DNA of 43,381 nucleotides from Citrobacter sp. wls619 (GCF_005281345.1 NZ_SZXJ01000083.1:78703-122083), one strand, 5' to 3'. Positions 1-9,045 are shown, counted from the stretch's first letter. Notes: generated from the sequence alone by a model not told the origin. Program-made: numbers and translations.

Positions 1-206
1 ATTGTGGCGGTTAGTTTGGGCTGGTGAGTGTATCCAGAAGGGATAGTTGAAGTCGGTATATACAAGGACGGGAAGCATTTTTTGTAGTTTATTCTGTGTA
101 TCCATAGAATTAAACGAGGGAGGGGAGTCCTACTTTAAACGGAGCATGTGTGCAATGAAGAATGCGAGACGAAAAAGTTGTATGGTGTGAGGGCTACAGC
201 TTTCCA
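1..206. other. Intergenic sequence at left edge
   Basis: No convincing reading frame, RNA gene or repeat was seen in the first 206 bases on either strand. It separates the fliC terminator from whatever lies to the left of the window, probably the remaining flagellar export and basal-body genes, although that is only an inference from the genes that are missing here. Confidence 0.5.
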
Positions 207-240
207 TAAAAAAGCCCTCCCCAGGCACCAGGGAGGGCAA
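207..240 (-). terminator. fliC rho-independent terminator
   Basis: A perfect 8-bp stem (GCCCTCCC 214-221 with GGGAGGGC 231-238, 9-base loop) is followed, on the minus strand, by a run of U (A-run 208-213 on the plus strand). It lies about 50 bases beyond the fliC stop codon, as expected for a strongly expressed monocistronic flagellin gene. Confidence 0.9.
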
Positions 241-286
241 AGACGCATTTACAGCGCATACTACGGTGTTGTGGCGGTTTTAATTC

Positions 287-1750
287 TTAACGCAACAGGC
301 TAAGTACGTTCTGTGGTACCTGATTTGCCTGTGCCAGTACGGATACCCCAGCTTGCTGGAGAATATTAGAACGGCTCATTGCAGAGACTTCGACTGAGAA
401 ATCAGCATCTTGAATACGTGAGCGTGCTTCAGTTGTATTGATTACCGTTGTATTCAGGTTGGCGATAATTGAACCGAAACGGTTCTGAATTGCTCCCAGA
501 TCTGAACGGAAGTTATTCACAGTGGTCATCGCGTCATCCAGTTTTGCAAGGAGGCCGTCTGCGGTATTCCCTGCGGCCGCACGCCCAACAGCACTCAGGT
601 CAGCGGCAGATGCTCCCGTAGTCGTGTCGGTAGCAGTACCATCGTTAGCTACAGTAAAGCTTTTAACTGTACCCGTGTTGTCAACTGCAAAGAACTCGTT
701 GGCATTGCCACCCTTAGCTGAGTAAATGGTCATTCCACTTGCAGCGGCCGCGTTCCCAAACAGTTCGGTGGAAATTGTATCCATCTTAGTTGCATCAAGA
801 GCGAACTCGGCACCCGCGTCATCTGTGATTTTTCCACCCACCGCGACAGTAGTGATGCCTGTCAGATTGCTGAGGCCATTTTGCAGAACATCGGCATCAA
901 TTTCTGACAGTTCGGCACCTAAGACTGCTGAACCTGTCTCATATTTGCCGTCGACGGGAGTGTCAACTTTAATTTCGACTTCATTAGCTTTGCCAGTAGA
1001 AGTATTGACTGCATATAATTTAGCATTCGCACCATCGCCGTAAGTCATGAGCTTCATCTCACCAGCGGTGATACCTAAATCAGTTTCAATTTCAGTCAAC
1101 TCTGTTGTAGTAGCCTTCCAGGTATCTCCATTGCTTAAAGCAATAGTGTCGCCATCAGCGATAGCGGTGCCGGCTTTGGTGAAATCTGATTTAGTAGAGC
1201 CGGAAGAAATTTTGCCAAACTCAGCTTCAAAATCATCCAGCTTTAATGTTTCAAGATCGGTTTTAGTCAGATCGATATCGATGGTCTGGCCATCTTTATC
1301 ACCGATTTGAATGCTCAGCTTCTCCTTGGAGCCATCCAGTACATTGACGCCGTTAAAGTTGGTGGTTTCAGAGATTCGTTTGATTTCATCCAGACGTGCG
1401 GTGATCTCTTTCTTAATAGACATACGATCGTCTTCAGAGTTGGTTCCATTTTTCGCCTGCACAGTCAGCTCACGAATGCGCTGTAAGTTCTCGTTGACTT
1501 CTTCCAGTGCGCCTTCAGTCGTTTGCGCAAGAGAAATACCATCGTTCGCGTTACGGGCAGCCTGAGTCAGACCACGAACTGAAGAGGTAAAACGGTTAGA
1601 GATTGCCATCCCTGCAGCGTCATCTTTAGCGCTGTTAATACGCAGACCAGAAGACAGACGTTGAATTGCTGTGCCGAGAGACGTCTGCGATTTGTTCAGA
1701 TTGTTCTGAGCCATTAAGCTTAGGGAGTTGGTATTGATGACCTGGGCCAT
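287..1750 (-). CDS. fliC: Flagellin
   Basis: Structural protein of the flagellar filament, 487 aa, exported without a signal peptide through the flagellar type III system. The conserved helical D0/D1 termini are clear: the N-terminus runs [20 protein letters not shown] and the C-terminus ends with [14 protein letters not shown], both very close to E. coli/Salmonella FliC. The middle (about residues 170-390) is Ala/Gly/Thr/Asp-rich, as usual for the surface-exposed variable domain. The segment QRIRELTV at residues 90-97 matches the TLR5-recognised stretch of enterobacterial flagellins. The gene is divergent from fliD, has a sigma-28-like promoter 76-102 bases upstream and a strong terminator downstream. 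Its similarity is to peritrichous FliC rather than lateral LafA flagellins, judged by eye. Confidence 0.96.
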   Translation of the reverse strand: MAQVINTNSLSLMAQNNLNKSQTSLGTAIQRLSSGLRINSAKDDAAGMAISNRFTSSVRGLTQAARNANDGISLAQTTEGALEEVNENLQRIRELTVQAKNGTNSEDDRMSIKKEITARLDEIKRISETTNFNGVNVLDGSKEKLSIQIGDKDGQTIDIDLTKTDLETLKLDDFEAEFGKISSGSTKSDFTKAGTAIADGDTIALSNGDTWKATTTELTEIETDLGITAGEMKLMTYGDGANAKLYAVNTSTGKANEVEIKVDTPVDGKYETGSAVLGAELSEIDADVLQNGLSNLTGITTVAVGGKITDDAGAEFALDATKMDTISTELFGNAAAASGMTIYSAKGGNANEFFAVDNTGTVKSFTVANDGTATDTTTGASAADLSAVGRAAAGNTADGLLAKLDDAMTTVNNFRSDLGAIQNRFGSIIANLNTTVINTTEARSRIQDADFSVEVSAMSRSNILQQAGVSVLAQANQVPQNVLSLLR

Positions 1751-1825
1751 ATCTATATCCTTTTAATAATGAGAGCTAACGGCATTTGCCATTTAAATAT
1801 GCGGTTCGTATTGCGCATACTAAAT

Positions 1826-1852
1826 TCATCGGTGGAAATTAGAATGACTTAA
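1826..1852 (-). promoter_or_regulatory. Candidate sigma-28 promoter of fliC
   Basis: Reading on the minus strand, TTAAGTCA, 11 bases, ACCGATGA. This matches the FliA consensus TAAAGTTT-N11-GCCGATAA at 5 of 8 and 6 of 8 positions with the exact spacing. It sits in the fliC-fliD divergent intergenic region, about 75 bases before the fliC start. Confidence 0.6.
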
Positions 1853-1994
1853 TTATTTTTTTGAAAAAAAATCAAAGCGTCGAATTGCTTTCATTTTCTT
1901 CGCTAATTGCTGACATTGTTATAAGTGATAGATAGATAAATGCACAAATATGAGTTTAGTGATGTATTGCATTGTTGAGTGTATTGTAAAGAAT

Positions 1995-2021
1995 TAACAT
2001 TAATTTCCGAATCCCCGATAG
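1995..2021 (+). promoter_or_regulatory. Candidate sigma-28 promoter of fliDST
   Basis: TAACATTA, 11 bases, CCCGATAG. This matches the FliA consensus at 5 of 8 and 6 of 8 positions with exact spacing, 39 bases before the fliD ATG. The rest of the 310-base fliC-fliD gap is AT-rich, with poly-A near 1863-1870, and holds no gene that I can see. Confidence 0.6.
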
Positions 2022-2060
2022 TGTTTATACATCCATCATTTAGATAAAGGAATCTAACAC

Positions 2061-3569
2061 ATGGCTTCATTTTCTATGTCAGGTCTGGGTGGGTCTGGAC
2101 TCAATATTGAAGATATGATTGCACAACTGAGTGTAGCCGAGAATAAAAAGCTTAACCCTTATTTACAAAAGCAGAGCAATTACTCGGGACAAACTTCTTC
2201 GTGGGGAAAAATTTCCAGCGCACTGGATGCGGTGAAATCGAACCTTACTAAATTGCAAGATGAAGGGTTTAATGGCGTTAGTATTGGCACAAACAAGGCC
2301 TTTAACGCGACAGCGAGTAAAGGTGCGATTCCCAACAGTTACTCGGTGGAGGTTGAGCAACTTGCGAAGGCGCATAAAGTAGGTACTGCAGCACAAGCCA
2401 ATAATGACACGCAGTTAGGTGATGGAGCGGGTCTACGAAAAGTTGTGATTTCCACAGGTGAGGGTAAACCTATTGAAGTTGAGTTGAAAGATGATGAAAC
2501 ATCTCTCGTTCAAATTGCTAAAAAAATCAATGCGAAAAATGGAGATGTTACCGCAGCGGTAATGTCTGCTGAAGGTGGAAAATATCAGCTCGTGCTGACG
2601 TCCAAAAAAACCGGTGAAGATGGGGAGATTAGCATTTCCGTAGAAGGGGATGACAAGCTGGGAAAGGTGCTGAACTATAAGCAAGGTTCCTCCGAACCGA
2701 TTAGCGAAAATAGTGCGCGAGAGATAACTCCTGCTAAGAATGCCATCATATCTATTGATGGAACGAAGATGGAACGTAGTACCAATACTATCACTGATGC
2801 AATTGAAGGCATCACGCTTGAGCTTCGTGAGGTTTCAGAAAAAGATCCTGATGATGCTACAAAGTTTAAACCTGAAACCTTGTCTGTTACCGCAGACACT
2901 TCAAAGGTAAAAAGCCTAATCGAAGAGTTTGTGAAGGTATACAACAATTACCTAAACACAGCAGCCACTGCCAGTGCTTATAAAGAGCCAGAAAAAGGTA
3001 GTGGGGGGCAGTTGGCACAAATGAATCCTTCAAACGGAGCTTTGTTTGGCGATGGTACTCTGCGTCGTCTAACCAGCGAAATGAAATCGGCCATCTCTGG
3101 TAGTTACGGTGATGCAGACGATTTGCTGAAATCTCTGGGGTCAATTGGAATCTCGGTCAAGTTTGAAGAGGCCAAACCCGGAGAGGAACGCAGCGGAACG
3201 CTAGGTTTACTGTCTATTGATAGTAAAAAGTTAGATGAGGCGTTAAAGAATAACCCAAATGATGTTGAAGCCTTATTCCTGGGTAAGGGAGCAGGCCAAA
3301 GCCTTAAGGGCGCACTAGAGGATGTGTTTAAAAACTATCTGGGGGATAACGATTCAATCCCGAAAACAGAAGGGACTATCTCAACGGCCATTAAAGGACT
3401 AAAAGAACAAGGTTCCAGGGTGGAAAAACAGATATCTCGTATGCAGGAAAGAATTCAAGATAGTCTTGATCGTAGCCGCAAAGAGTTTCAACGCCTCGAT
3501 TTAGCAATGACAGAAATGAATAATATGAGTCAGCAGTTGCAGTCAGCACTGCTTGGTATCATGGGGTAA
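2061..3569 (+). CDS. fliD: Flagellar filament capping protein
   Basis: FliD (HAP2) forms the pentameric cap at the filament tip and guides flagellin folding. The 502-aa product begins MASFSMSGLGGSGLNIEDMI, the typical FliD opening. It ends with a coiled-coil segment (QISRMQERIQDSLDRSRKEF followed by LDLAMTEMNNMSQQLQS), also typical. E. coli FliD is about 468 aa, so this is slightly long, with the extra length in the variable middle. A Shine-Dalgarno-like AAAGGAA lies at 2046-2052. It is first in fliD-fliS-fliT, the same order as in E. coli. Confidence 0.95.
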   Translation: MASFSMSGLGGSGLNIEDMIAQLSVAENKKLNPYLQKQSNYSGQTSSWGKISSALDAVKSNLTKLQDEGFNGVSIGTNKAFNATASKGAIPNSYSVEVEQLAKAHKVGTAAQANNDTQLGDGAGLRKVVISTGEGKPIEVELKDDETSLVQIAKKINAKNGDVTAAVMSAEGGKYQLVLTSKKTGEDGEISISVEGDDKLGKVLNYKQGSSEPISENSAREITPAKNAIISIDGTKMERSTNTITDAIEGITLELREVSEKDPDDATKFKPETLSVTADTSKVKSLIEEFVKVYNNYLNTAATASAYKEPEKGSGGQLAQMNPSNGALFGDGTLRRLTSEMKSAISGSYGDADDLLKSLGSIGISVKFEEAKPGEERSGTLGLLSIDSKKLDEALKNNPNDVEALFLGKGAGQSLKGALEDVFKNYLGDNDSIPKTEGTISTAIKGLKEQGSRVEKQISRMQERIQDSLDRSRKEFQRLDLAMTEMNNMSQQLQSALLGIMG

Positions 3570-3611
3570 AGGCACTATCTGGTTATTTAAACAACCTAAC
3601 AGGATTCGATG

Positions 3612-4016
3612 ATGTATACCATATCAGGTAAAAATGCGTACACGACGGACTCTCTGGATAGTCAGATTGCCGGCGCTACGCCACACCAGCTTATAGTTCT
3701 TCTCTACGATGGAGCAATTAACGCTATGCGTCGTGCAGAAATTTATTTTCATTCTGACAATGTGGCTCGTCGTGGTGAAATGATCTCGAGGGCCATTAAT
3801 ATTATAGATAATGGTCTTCGTGCCAGCCTCAATCATGATATTGGTGGCAAGATTGCTGCTGATTTGGAGCGATTGTACGAGTATATCTCCCGTAGTTTAT
3901 TGGAAGTTAATCTTAGTAAGTCGGGTGATAACCTTCCCCACCTGATATTACTCATGACCGAGATGGCGGAGACGTGGAAGGCGGTCAGCCCGCAATATGT
4001 TAAGGAAACACCATGA
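3612..4016 (+). CDS. fliS: Flagellin export chaperone FliS
   Basis: FliS binds the C-terminal helices of flagellin in the cytoplasm and stops premature polymerisation. The 134-aa protein starts MYTISGKNAYTTDSLDSQ and contains TPHQLIVLLYDGAI and SRAINIIDNGLRASL, both diagnostic of the family. Two adjacent ATGs exist (3609 and 3612). The second is preferred because it is 7 bases from AGGA (3601-3604) and gives the usual MYT start. The stop overlaps the fliT start by four bases. Confidence 0.94.
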   Translation: MYTISGKNAYTTDSLDSQIAGATPHQLIVLLYDGAINAMRRAEIYFHSDNVARRGEMISRAINIIDNGLRASLNHDIGGKIAADLERLYEYISRSLLEVNLSKSGDNLPHLILLMTEMAETWKAVSPQYVKETP

Positions 4017-4333
4017 CTTCTGAAACCATCAAGCATATTGATCATATGCTTGAGCATAATACCCGAGTGCTTCACATGGCGAAGGCAGAAAAGTGGGAAA
4101 TTTTTGCAGATGAAATTGAAGCATATGCCGCAGGTATGCGTTCGCTTTGTGAAATGGAATTGGCATTTTCTGTACACGAAGACAATGTGAATGTGTATGA
4201 CAATCTCGCTTTACTGCTGGTTCAACAGCGGTCCCTGATGGAAGCTATTCAGGTCCGGATTGACGAAATTGGTGTAGATATAACAAGATTACGAAAATCT
4301 CACTCTTCCGCCCTGGCTTATTATACAGTCTAA
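4013..4333 (+). CDS. fliT: Flagellar chaperone FliT
   Basis: This small helical protein of 106 aa occupies the fliT position after fliS, with an ATGA overlap implying coupled translation. FliT is the export chaperone for FliD and in Salmonella also antagonises FlhDC. Sequence similarity is modest, so the call rests mainly on size, helical character and synteny. The FliT family averages about 120 aa, so this is a short member. Confidence 0.8.
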   Translation: MTSETIKHIDHMLEHNTRVLHMAKAEKWEIFADEIEAYAAGMRSLCEMELAFSVHEDNVNVYDNLALLLVQQRSLMEAIQVRIDEIGVDITRLRKSHSSALAYYTV

Positions 4334-4387
4334 TGTTCTTGCTGCAATTTTCATATGTATTGGTAGTTTCTGTCATGTAAACAGCAC

Positions 4388-4409
4388 ACCTCTCTTTTGT
4401 CGGAGAGGT
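4388..4409 (+). terminator. Hairpin after fliDST
   Basis: A 7-bp stem, ACCTCTC (4388-4394) with GAGAGGT (4403-4409), and an 8-base loop lie 54 bases after the fliT stop. No strong U-run follows on the plus strand, so it may be a weak terminator or only an RNA 3'-end stabiliser. Confidence 0.4.
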
Positions 4410-4426
4410 ATGCCTGTAGAATGTCT

Positions 4427-4452
4427 AAAAAAAAGCTCGCCATGGGGCGAGC
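4427..4452 (-). terminator. Terminator of flgA/flgM/flgN transcripts
   Basis: A perfect 7-bp stem, GCTCGCC (4435-4441) with GGCGAGC (4446-4452), and a 4-base loop are followed on the minus strand by eight U (A-run 4427-4434). It lies 27 bases after the flgN stop, as a classic rho-independent terminator. Confidence 0.9.
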
Positions 4453-4479
4453 AAAATTTGAGGACATCCAGGTGTCTGC

Positions 4480-4923
4480 TCAAATACTAATATCATACTT
4501 ATGACCAATCGAGGCCTGTTTTGAATTTCCAGCCGGATCATAAAGTATGTCAAGATAACCAGTGTGTTCAACCACTTTCAGCATGTGCTGATTTTTTTTC
4601 ATATGCTTTTGCAAAAGAGTTTCAATTTTTACGTTAAGTTCTTTTGTATTATGAACTCGTTCGCTTATTAAATTCCAGCATGTGAATAATTTACCATGTT
4701 GAGAGTAAGGAGCCCGCATAGAGGAAAGTAGTTCTTGTCGATGACGTATCTCATCATAATATTGGATGGAAGATAAAAGCTGGCTTTTATTATCTGACAG
4801 TACCTGTAGGGAAACAGGGTTGATTTTGGCACGGCTAAGCTGATTGATCTCTTCAATCATGATAGCTTCCAGCTCATCCAGAGAGGTTTTCATTTGCGCC
4901 AGTATCGGGTACAGCTTATCCAT
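4480..4923 (-). CDS. flgN: Flagella synthesis chaperone FlgN
   Basis: FlgN is the export chaperone of the hook-filament junction proteins FlgK and FlgL. The 147-aa product starts MDKLYPILAQMKTSLDELEA and ends in KYDISI, resembling the E. coli FlgN ends (138 aa). A longer frame starts at 4971, but that would overlap flgM. The ATG at 4923 is chosen for family length and a 22-base gap after flgM, with AGGA about 11 bases upstream. Similarity is weak in the middle, so position after flgM supports the call. Confidence 0.85.
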   Translation of the reverse strand: MDKLYPILAQMKTSLDELEAIMIEEINQLSRAKINPVSLQVLSDNKSQLLSSIQYYDEIRHRQELLSSMRAPYSQHGKLFTCWNLISERVHNTKELNVKIETLLQKHMKKNQHMLKVVEHTGYLDILYDPAGNSKQASIGHKYDISI

Positions 4924-4945
4924 AGTTAGAAAAATCCTACCGTTA

Positions 4946-5236
4946 TTAAAACTCATAAAGTTTCTGTACAAGCGCCTGAGCTATTTTTTTGGGGTCAATA
5001 AGCAATTCATTATTCGCTAGTGCTGTACTGATTCTTTCAACATTGATATGGTCAATATCATGACTATCATCGGTACGGGTTTTGCTGACAAAAGAGTTCA
5101 GTGTGACTTCTGTTTTGCGATCTTTTACGTCTATTGTGGTGGCATCTTTTTCCAGGGGCAATGTGTGATAGCGTACCTCCTGGCCAGAGATTAAGTTACT
5201 TGTTTGTGCGCTTGCTTGAGTTATGTCTACGCTCAT
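4946..5236 (-). CDS. flgM: Anti-sigma-28 factor FlgM
   Basis: FlgM binds FliA until the hook is complete and is then secreted, which releases late gene expression. The product is 96 aa, the usual size (97 aa in E. coli). Its C-terminal half, DHINVERISTALANNELLIDPKKIAQALVQ (residues 63-92), has the family pattern of V.rI..Ai..GeL.iD..kIA.al. The N-terminal half is polar and probably unstructured. It has its own sigma-28-like promoter inside the flgA-flgM gap, reproducing the feedback loop known from Salmonella. Its partner FliA is encoded about 13 kb away in the same locus. Confidence 0.93.
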   Translation of the reverse strand: MSVDITQASAQTSNLISGQEVRYHTLPLEKDATTIDVKDRKTEVTLNSFVSKTRTDDSHDIDHINVERISTALANNELLIDPKKIAQALVQKLYEF

Positions 5237-5279
5237 AATGGTCCTCGCCGGTAATCATAGTGTGTCGCCTATAAGTTAA

Positions 5280-5306
5280 CGATCGGTGTTTTACAAAAAA
5301 ACTAAA
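5280..5306 (-). promoter_or_regulatory. Candidate sigma-28 promoter of flgMN
   Basis: On the minus strand: TTTAGTTT, 11 bases, ACCGATCG. This matches the FliA consensus at 6 of 8 and 5 of 8 positions with exact spacing. It lies between flgA and flgM, where E. coli and Salmonella have a class 3 flgM promoter. Confidence 0.6.
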
Positions 5307-5307
5307 A

Positions 5308-6015
5308 TTATTTTTGTAAAAAGATGATGACTTCTCCATCTGAGTTAACTTTTCCATTCACAATTCGTCCCCCTGGCGTTTTGACTTTAACCACACTATC
5401 AATTGTTGCGTTGTTTAGTGCTCTTGCCTGGCTACGTATACGAAACCCGGGGCCACTAGTAACAAGTTCCACCGTTTGCCCTGTCCGGAGTAGCCACTGC
5501 TGACGCAAAAGGCTTCGTAGCATTGGTTTGCCTGCAGTAAGCGAGCGGGTTAAACGCTGTCCAACAATATCGTTAGCATTGAAGACAAGCCCGGCAGGCT
5601 GGTTGTTGAGGTTGCCGTTCACTGGTTTTATATCACTTTGTTTTACGATTTCTCCGGCGTTAAGGTTTTGGCTGGCAACCCACCATGTACCATGAGCACA
5701 AATGCGAAATGGCAGATAGGAAGTATGCTTTCCACAACGAACCGCGACAGTACGCTTGCCGGTAAGCCGGCTGTCGTTTCCTGTTAGTTTTAATTCGGGG
5801 TTATCACACAATGTCTCAAGTTGATGTTGGGAAGCAAGAAGAGTGACGGTTTTGGTGATGTTACTGCTATCACTGCCAGGTTGATTTATCAATGCTTCAA
5901 GTTTTAGTATTAATCGCTGTTTTAAGATTGCTGACGAAGGTGCGCTTGCCTTCAGCGTCAATGGAAAAGAGTAAAGCAGTATTGAAATGACTAAATACGT
6001 ATATGATAACTTCAT
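5308..6015 (-). CDS. flgA: P-ring assembly chaperone FlgA
   Basis: FlgA is a periplasmic chaperone for P-ring (FlgI) assembly. The 235-aa product has a Sec signal peptide (hydrophobic residues 6-20, likely cleavage after LKASA near residue 25). The C-terminal SAF-like domain shows the stretch VASQNLNAGEIVKQSDIKPV and the later GQRLTRSLTAGKPMLRSLLR, both typical of FlgA. E. coli FlgA is 219 aa. It is divergent from flgB, as in E. coli. Confidence 0.93.
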   Translation of the reverse strand: MKLSYTYLVISILLYSFPLTLKASAPSSAILKQRLILKLEALINQPGSDSSNITKTVTLLASQHQLETLCDNPELKLTGNDSRLTGKRTVAVRCGKHTSYLPFRICAHGTWWVASQNLNAGEIVKQSDIKPVNGNLNNQPAGLVFNANDIVGQRLTRSLTAGKPMLRSLLRQQWLLRTGQTVELVTSGPGFRIRSQARALNNATIDSVVKVKTPGGRIVNGKVNSDGEVIIFLQK

Positions 6016-6268
6016 TATGTTACCTTAATGTAAAGAATAAGAATTTTGAATAACTGGTCTGTATAAATTATATACGTTACTGAAAATATTAAATGGTATA
6101 AATGATAGCAGTTTTGTCGGCAATTAATTTAATTGATGGTTTTCTTTATTCGAAACTCTGTTGATTTCGCTAATTAGGCATATTTTTGTTAGGTCTTTGC
6201 AGTGTGATATTTTATCAGGGATAGCTAAACTATTGCTGCTTAATAAATCGAAGCAAGGTTCCGGATAC
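6016..6268. promoter_or_regulatory. Divergent flgA-flgB regulatory region
   Basis: This 253-base AT-rich gap separates flgA(-) from flgB(+) and should hold the class 2 (FlhDC-activated) promoters of both. A segment at 6092-6108 (AATGGTATAAATGATAG) resembles an FlhDC half-box of the form AATGG-N2-3-AAATA. I could not find a clear inverted partner, so the box is tentative, while the regulatory role of the gap is likely from synteny. Confidence 0.4.
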
Positions 6269-6682
6269 ATGATAAATAAACTTGATAATGCTTTTCGCTT
6301 TCAACAGGAAGCATTGAATTTGCTATCTCAGCGCCAGGATGTTCTGGCCTCAAACATTGCTAACGCTGATACGCCTGGTTATATGGCGCGAGATATAGAT
6401 TTCTCCAGGCAGCTGAAGAGTTCGATGGAAAATCAATTCGCCACTCAATCGGCAGTATCCATGTCGTTGACTTCAAATAGACATATTGAGGCCAGTAGTA
6501 TCCCTGTTGATACAGGTCATTTTTTATATCGTGTGCCGGATCAGCCCAGTGCAGATGGAAATACTGTAGACATGGATCGTGAGCGAATAAATTTCGCGGA
6601 TAACTCACTGAAATATCAATCAAGTCTGACGTTTCTTGGGGCTGATATTAAAAAGATGATGACAGTGGTCAGTCAGGGGTAA
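6269..6682 (+). CDS. flgB: Flagellar proximal rod protein FlgB
   Basis: Component of the proximal rod in the periplasm. The 137-aa product (E. coli 138 aa) starts [18 protein letters not shown] and carries the rod/hook family motif [10 protein letters not shown]. An upstream in-frame extension to 6161 is rejected because the ATG at 6269 fits the family start and has AAGGT 9 bases before it. First gene of the flgBCDEFGHIJ run. Confidence 0.95.
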   Translation: MINKLDNAFRFQQEALNLLSQRQDVLASNIANADTPGYMARDIDFSRQLKSSMENQFATQSAVSMSLTSNRHIEASSIPVDTGHFLYRVPDQPSADGNTVDMDRERINFADNSLKYQSSLTFLGADIKKMMTVVSQG

Positions 6683-6687
6683 ATAGA

Positions 6688-7092
6688 ATGTCATTATTTA
6701 GTGTCTTTGATATTTCTGGTTCGGCGATGGCGGCGCAATCAAAACGTCTGAATGTCAGTGCCAGCAATATGGCTAATGCAGATAGTGTAACTGGACCGGA
6801 AGGTCAGCCGTATCGCGCACGTCAGGTCGTGTTTGAAGCCCAGACAAGTGCAGGGCATCCCATTGGTGGTGTCAATGTTCGGGATGTGGTGGAGAGTTCT
6901 GAGCCACATCGCCTGGTTTATGAGCCAGGTAACCCGTTGGCAGATGAGCAAGGCTTTGTACGCATGCCCAATGTCAATGTTGTGAGTGAAATGGTTAATA
7001 CCATCTCAGCTTCGCGTAGTTATCAGGCCAATGTGGAAGTAATGAACTCCGCTAAAGCCTTGATGCTAAAAACGTTAACTCTTGGACAGTAA
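6688..7092 (+). CDS. flgC: Flagellar proximal rod protein FlgC
   Basis: Rod protein of 134 aa, the same length as E. coli FlgC. It starts [20 protein letters not shown], followed by the SNMANADS rod motif, and ends with the [20 protein letters not shown] helix of the family. It starts 5 bases after flgB, preceded by AGGGG, so it is co-transcribed and probably translationally coupled. Confidence 0.96.
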   Translation: MSLFSVFDISGSAMAAQSKRLNVSASNMANADSVTGPEGQPYRARQVVFEAQTSAGHPIGGVNVRDVVESSEPHRLVYEPGNPLADEQGFVRMPNVNVVSEMVNTISASRSYQANVEVMNSAKALMLKTLTLGQ

Positions 7093-7101
7093 GGAGGGGC
7101 T

Positions 7102-7794
7102 ATGACGATTTCATCTGTAAATCATACCAGCCGTGCCGGAACCTACGGCTCAGGTAACAGTGCAGCCGATCTGTCGGAACAGTTTATGAAATTACTGGTG
7201 GCACAAATGCAAAACCAGGACCCAACTAACCCGATGGATAATAACCAACTTACATCCCAGCTTGCGCAGTTTAATACGGCTGCAGGCGTTGAAAAACTAA
7301 ACTCATCCATGGGTGGGGTACAGGCGATGATGGCTCAGTTGGGGAGTATGAGTGCCGCATCCTGGGTTGGGCGAGGAATATTGATCGAAGGTGACCCAAA
7401 AGTAACTTTCGGCGCATCACCTTTCAACGACGGTGGTGTTACTGGGTCTGATAATTTCAGTTTCTTGTTAGCGGGTGATGCCGAAACGGTAACTGTTACA
7501 TTGACTGACGCAGAGGGAAATGCTTACACAGCCGAGCTAAAAGACGTTAAGTCTGGCGTAAAGACTTACAACTTAGATGATCTGCAAAACTTCCAGCCAG
7601 AACCAGGCCCACCTCAAGACCGAGATTATACCCTCACATTTGACACAAAAAATACAGAGGGTGAAAAGGTCGAAATATCTGGTTTGATTCAGGAACAGGT
7701 GACGGGAGTCACTATGACCGCCAATGGCGCAGTTCTCCATTTACTAAATCGCGACCCTATTGCCATGGGTGACGTGGTTGTTATCCAACAATAG
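7102..7794 (+). CDS. flgD: Flagellar hook cap protein FlgD
   Basis: FlgD caps the growing hook and is later displaced. The 230-aa product (E. coli 231 aa) has the N-terminal signature EQFMKLLVAQMQNQDPTNPM with NQLTSQLAQF, then a beta-rich FlgD Ig/Tudor-like region. A strong AAGGAGG precedes the ATG by 6 bases. The stop is 27 bases before flgE. Confidence 0.95.
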   Translation: MTISSVNHTSRAGTYGSGNSAADLSEQFMKLLVAQMQNQDPTNPMDNNQLTSQLAQFNTAAGVEKLNSSMGGVQAMMAQLGSMSAASWVGRGILIEGDPKVTFGASPFNDGGVTGSDNFSFLLAGDAETVTVTLTDAEGNAYTAELKDVKSGVKTYNLDDLQNFQPEPGPPQDRDYTLTFDTKNTEGEKVEISGLIQEQVTGVTMTANGAVLHLLNRDPIAMGDVVVIQQ

Positions 7795-7821
7795 TTTGTT
7801 TTTACTCTCTGGAATTTTGAT

Positions 7822-9036
7822 ATGAGTTTCTCGCAAGGTCTAAGCGGTTTAAATGCTGCTGCCAAAGCGCTGGATGTGGTTGGTAATAATATTGCCAACT
7901 CGCAGACGGCTGGTTTTAAAACAGGTTCAATTGCATTTGCAGATATTTTTGCTGGTACAACCGGATTGGGTGTACAGGTCGCTGGTGTTAATCAAAACTT
8001 TTCCGACGGTGGCCTGGTAATGGGCAACAGCCAACTTGATATGGGTATTCAAGGTAAAGGTTTCTTCCGTATGGTGAATGAGGGCGGAGGGGTTTTCTAC
8101 GGTAGGAATGGTCAGTTTAAGCAGGACCAGTATGGGAATATTATCAATAGCACCAATGGTCTCTTTCTAACGGGTTATCAGGCGACAGGTACTCCCCCCG
8201 TGATCGCGCCGGGAGCGGCCGTTGGGCCAATCCGTATTCCAACGAATGATATGCCTCCTGCGGCATCTACCTCTGGGGTGCTCAAAGGTAATCTAAAGTC
8301 TGACGATACAACCGTTATTACCGAAGCTTTCAAGTTTGATGACCCCAAAACCTACAATTATCAAAGCCAGGTTGAAGCCACCGATAGTCTGGGCAATAAA
8401 CACACGGTTAAAGTTTATTTTGTGCAGACGGCAGAAGGTGAGTGGAAAGCTTACGCACGAGACGATACCGCACCTGGTACACCAGACGTTACCTCACTTG
8501 AGTTGAAGTTTGACAGTAGCGGAAAGATGGATGGTACGGCGATGAGCAGTACAAAAATCTCCATCAATGGTGCTTCATTCAATGGATCAGCGCCACTGAA
8601 TATCGATTTAGATCTTTCAGATATCACCCGTCGCGCAACTGACAGTCTTGTGAGCGTTGATGAAATAGATGGGCAGGCACCTGGTAAATATCAAAATTTT
8701 GTTATTGGTGATAGCGGGGAAGTCGTTGCTACATACAGTAATGGTGTACGTCAGACAGTTGCACAGATTGTATTAGCTGATTTTGCAAATAGCGGTGGGT
8801 TAGCCGCAGAAGGGAATAACGTCTGGAGTGAAACACCACAATCCGGGCAACCATTTATCGGTACTTCTGGTTCAGGTAGTTTCGGCTCAATTAATGGCGG
8901 AATGCTGGAGCAATCGAATGTCGATTTGGGGCAGGAGATGGTCAATATGATTGTCTATCAGCGTAATTATCAGTCAAATTCCCAGACGATCAAAACGCAA
9001 TCTGAATTGCTACAAACACTGGTTAACTTGCGATAA
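7822..9036 (+). CDS. flgE: Flagellar hook protein FlgE
   Basis: Main subunit of the hook, 404 aa (E. coli 402 aa). The N-terminus is MSFSQGLSGLNAAAKALDVV with the motif NIANSQTAGFKT, followed by the hook domain GIQGKGFFRM and GRNGQF. The C-terminal helix YQRNYQSNSQTIKTQSELLQ is typical. Start, length and position in the operon all agree with the family. Confidence 0.96.
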   Translation: MSFSQGLSGLNAAAKALDVVGNNIANSQTAGFKTGSIAFADIFAGTTGLGVQVAGVNQNFSDGGLVMGNSQLDMGIQGKGFFRMVNEGGGVFYGRNGQFKQDQYGNIINSTNGLFLTGYQATGTPPVIAPGAAVGPIRIPTNDMPPAASTSGVLKGNLKSDDTTVITEAFKFDDPKTYNYQSQVEATDSLGNKHTVKVYFVQTAEGEWKAYARDDTAPGTPDVTSLELKFDSSGKMDGTAMSSTKISINGASFNGSAPLNIDLDLSDITRRATDSLVSVDEIDGQAPGKYQNFVIGDSGEVVATYSNGVRQTVAQIVLADFANSGGLAAEGNNVWSETPQSGQPFIGTSGSGSFGSINGGMLEQSNVDLGQEMVNMIVYQRNYQSNSQTIKTQSELLQTLVNLR

Positions 9037-9045
9037 AGGTGCCGA

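Noticed and set aside
522-1565. Several plus-strand open frames opposite fliC
   Set aside because: They lie entirely opposite a well-conserved flagellin gene, show low-complexity Ser/Ala/Val-rich products and have no family resemblance.
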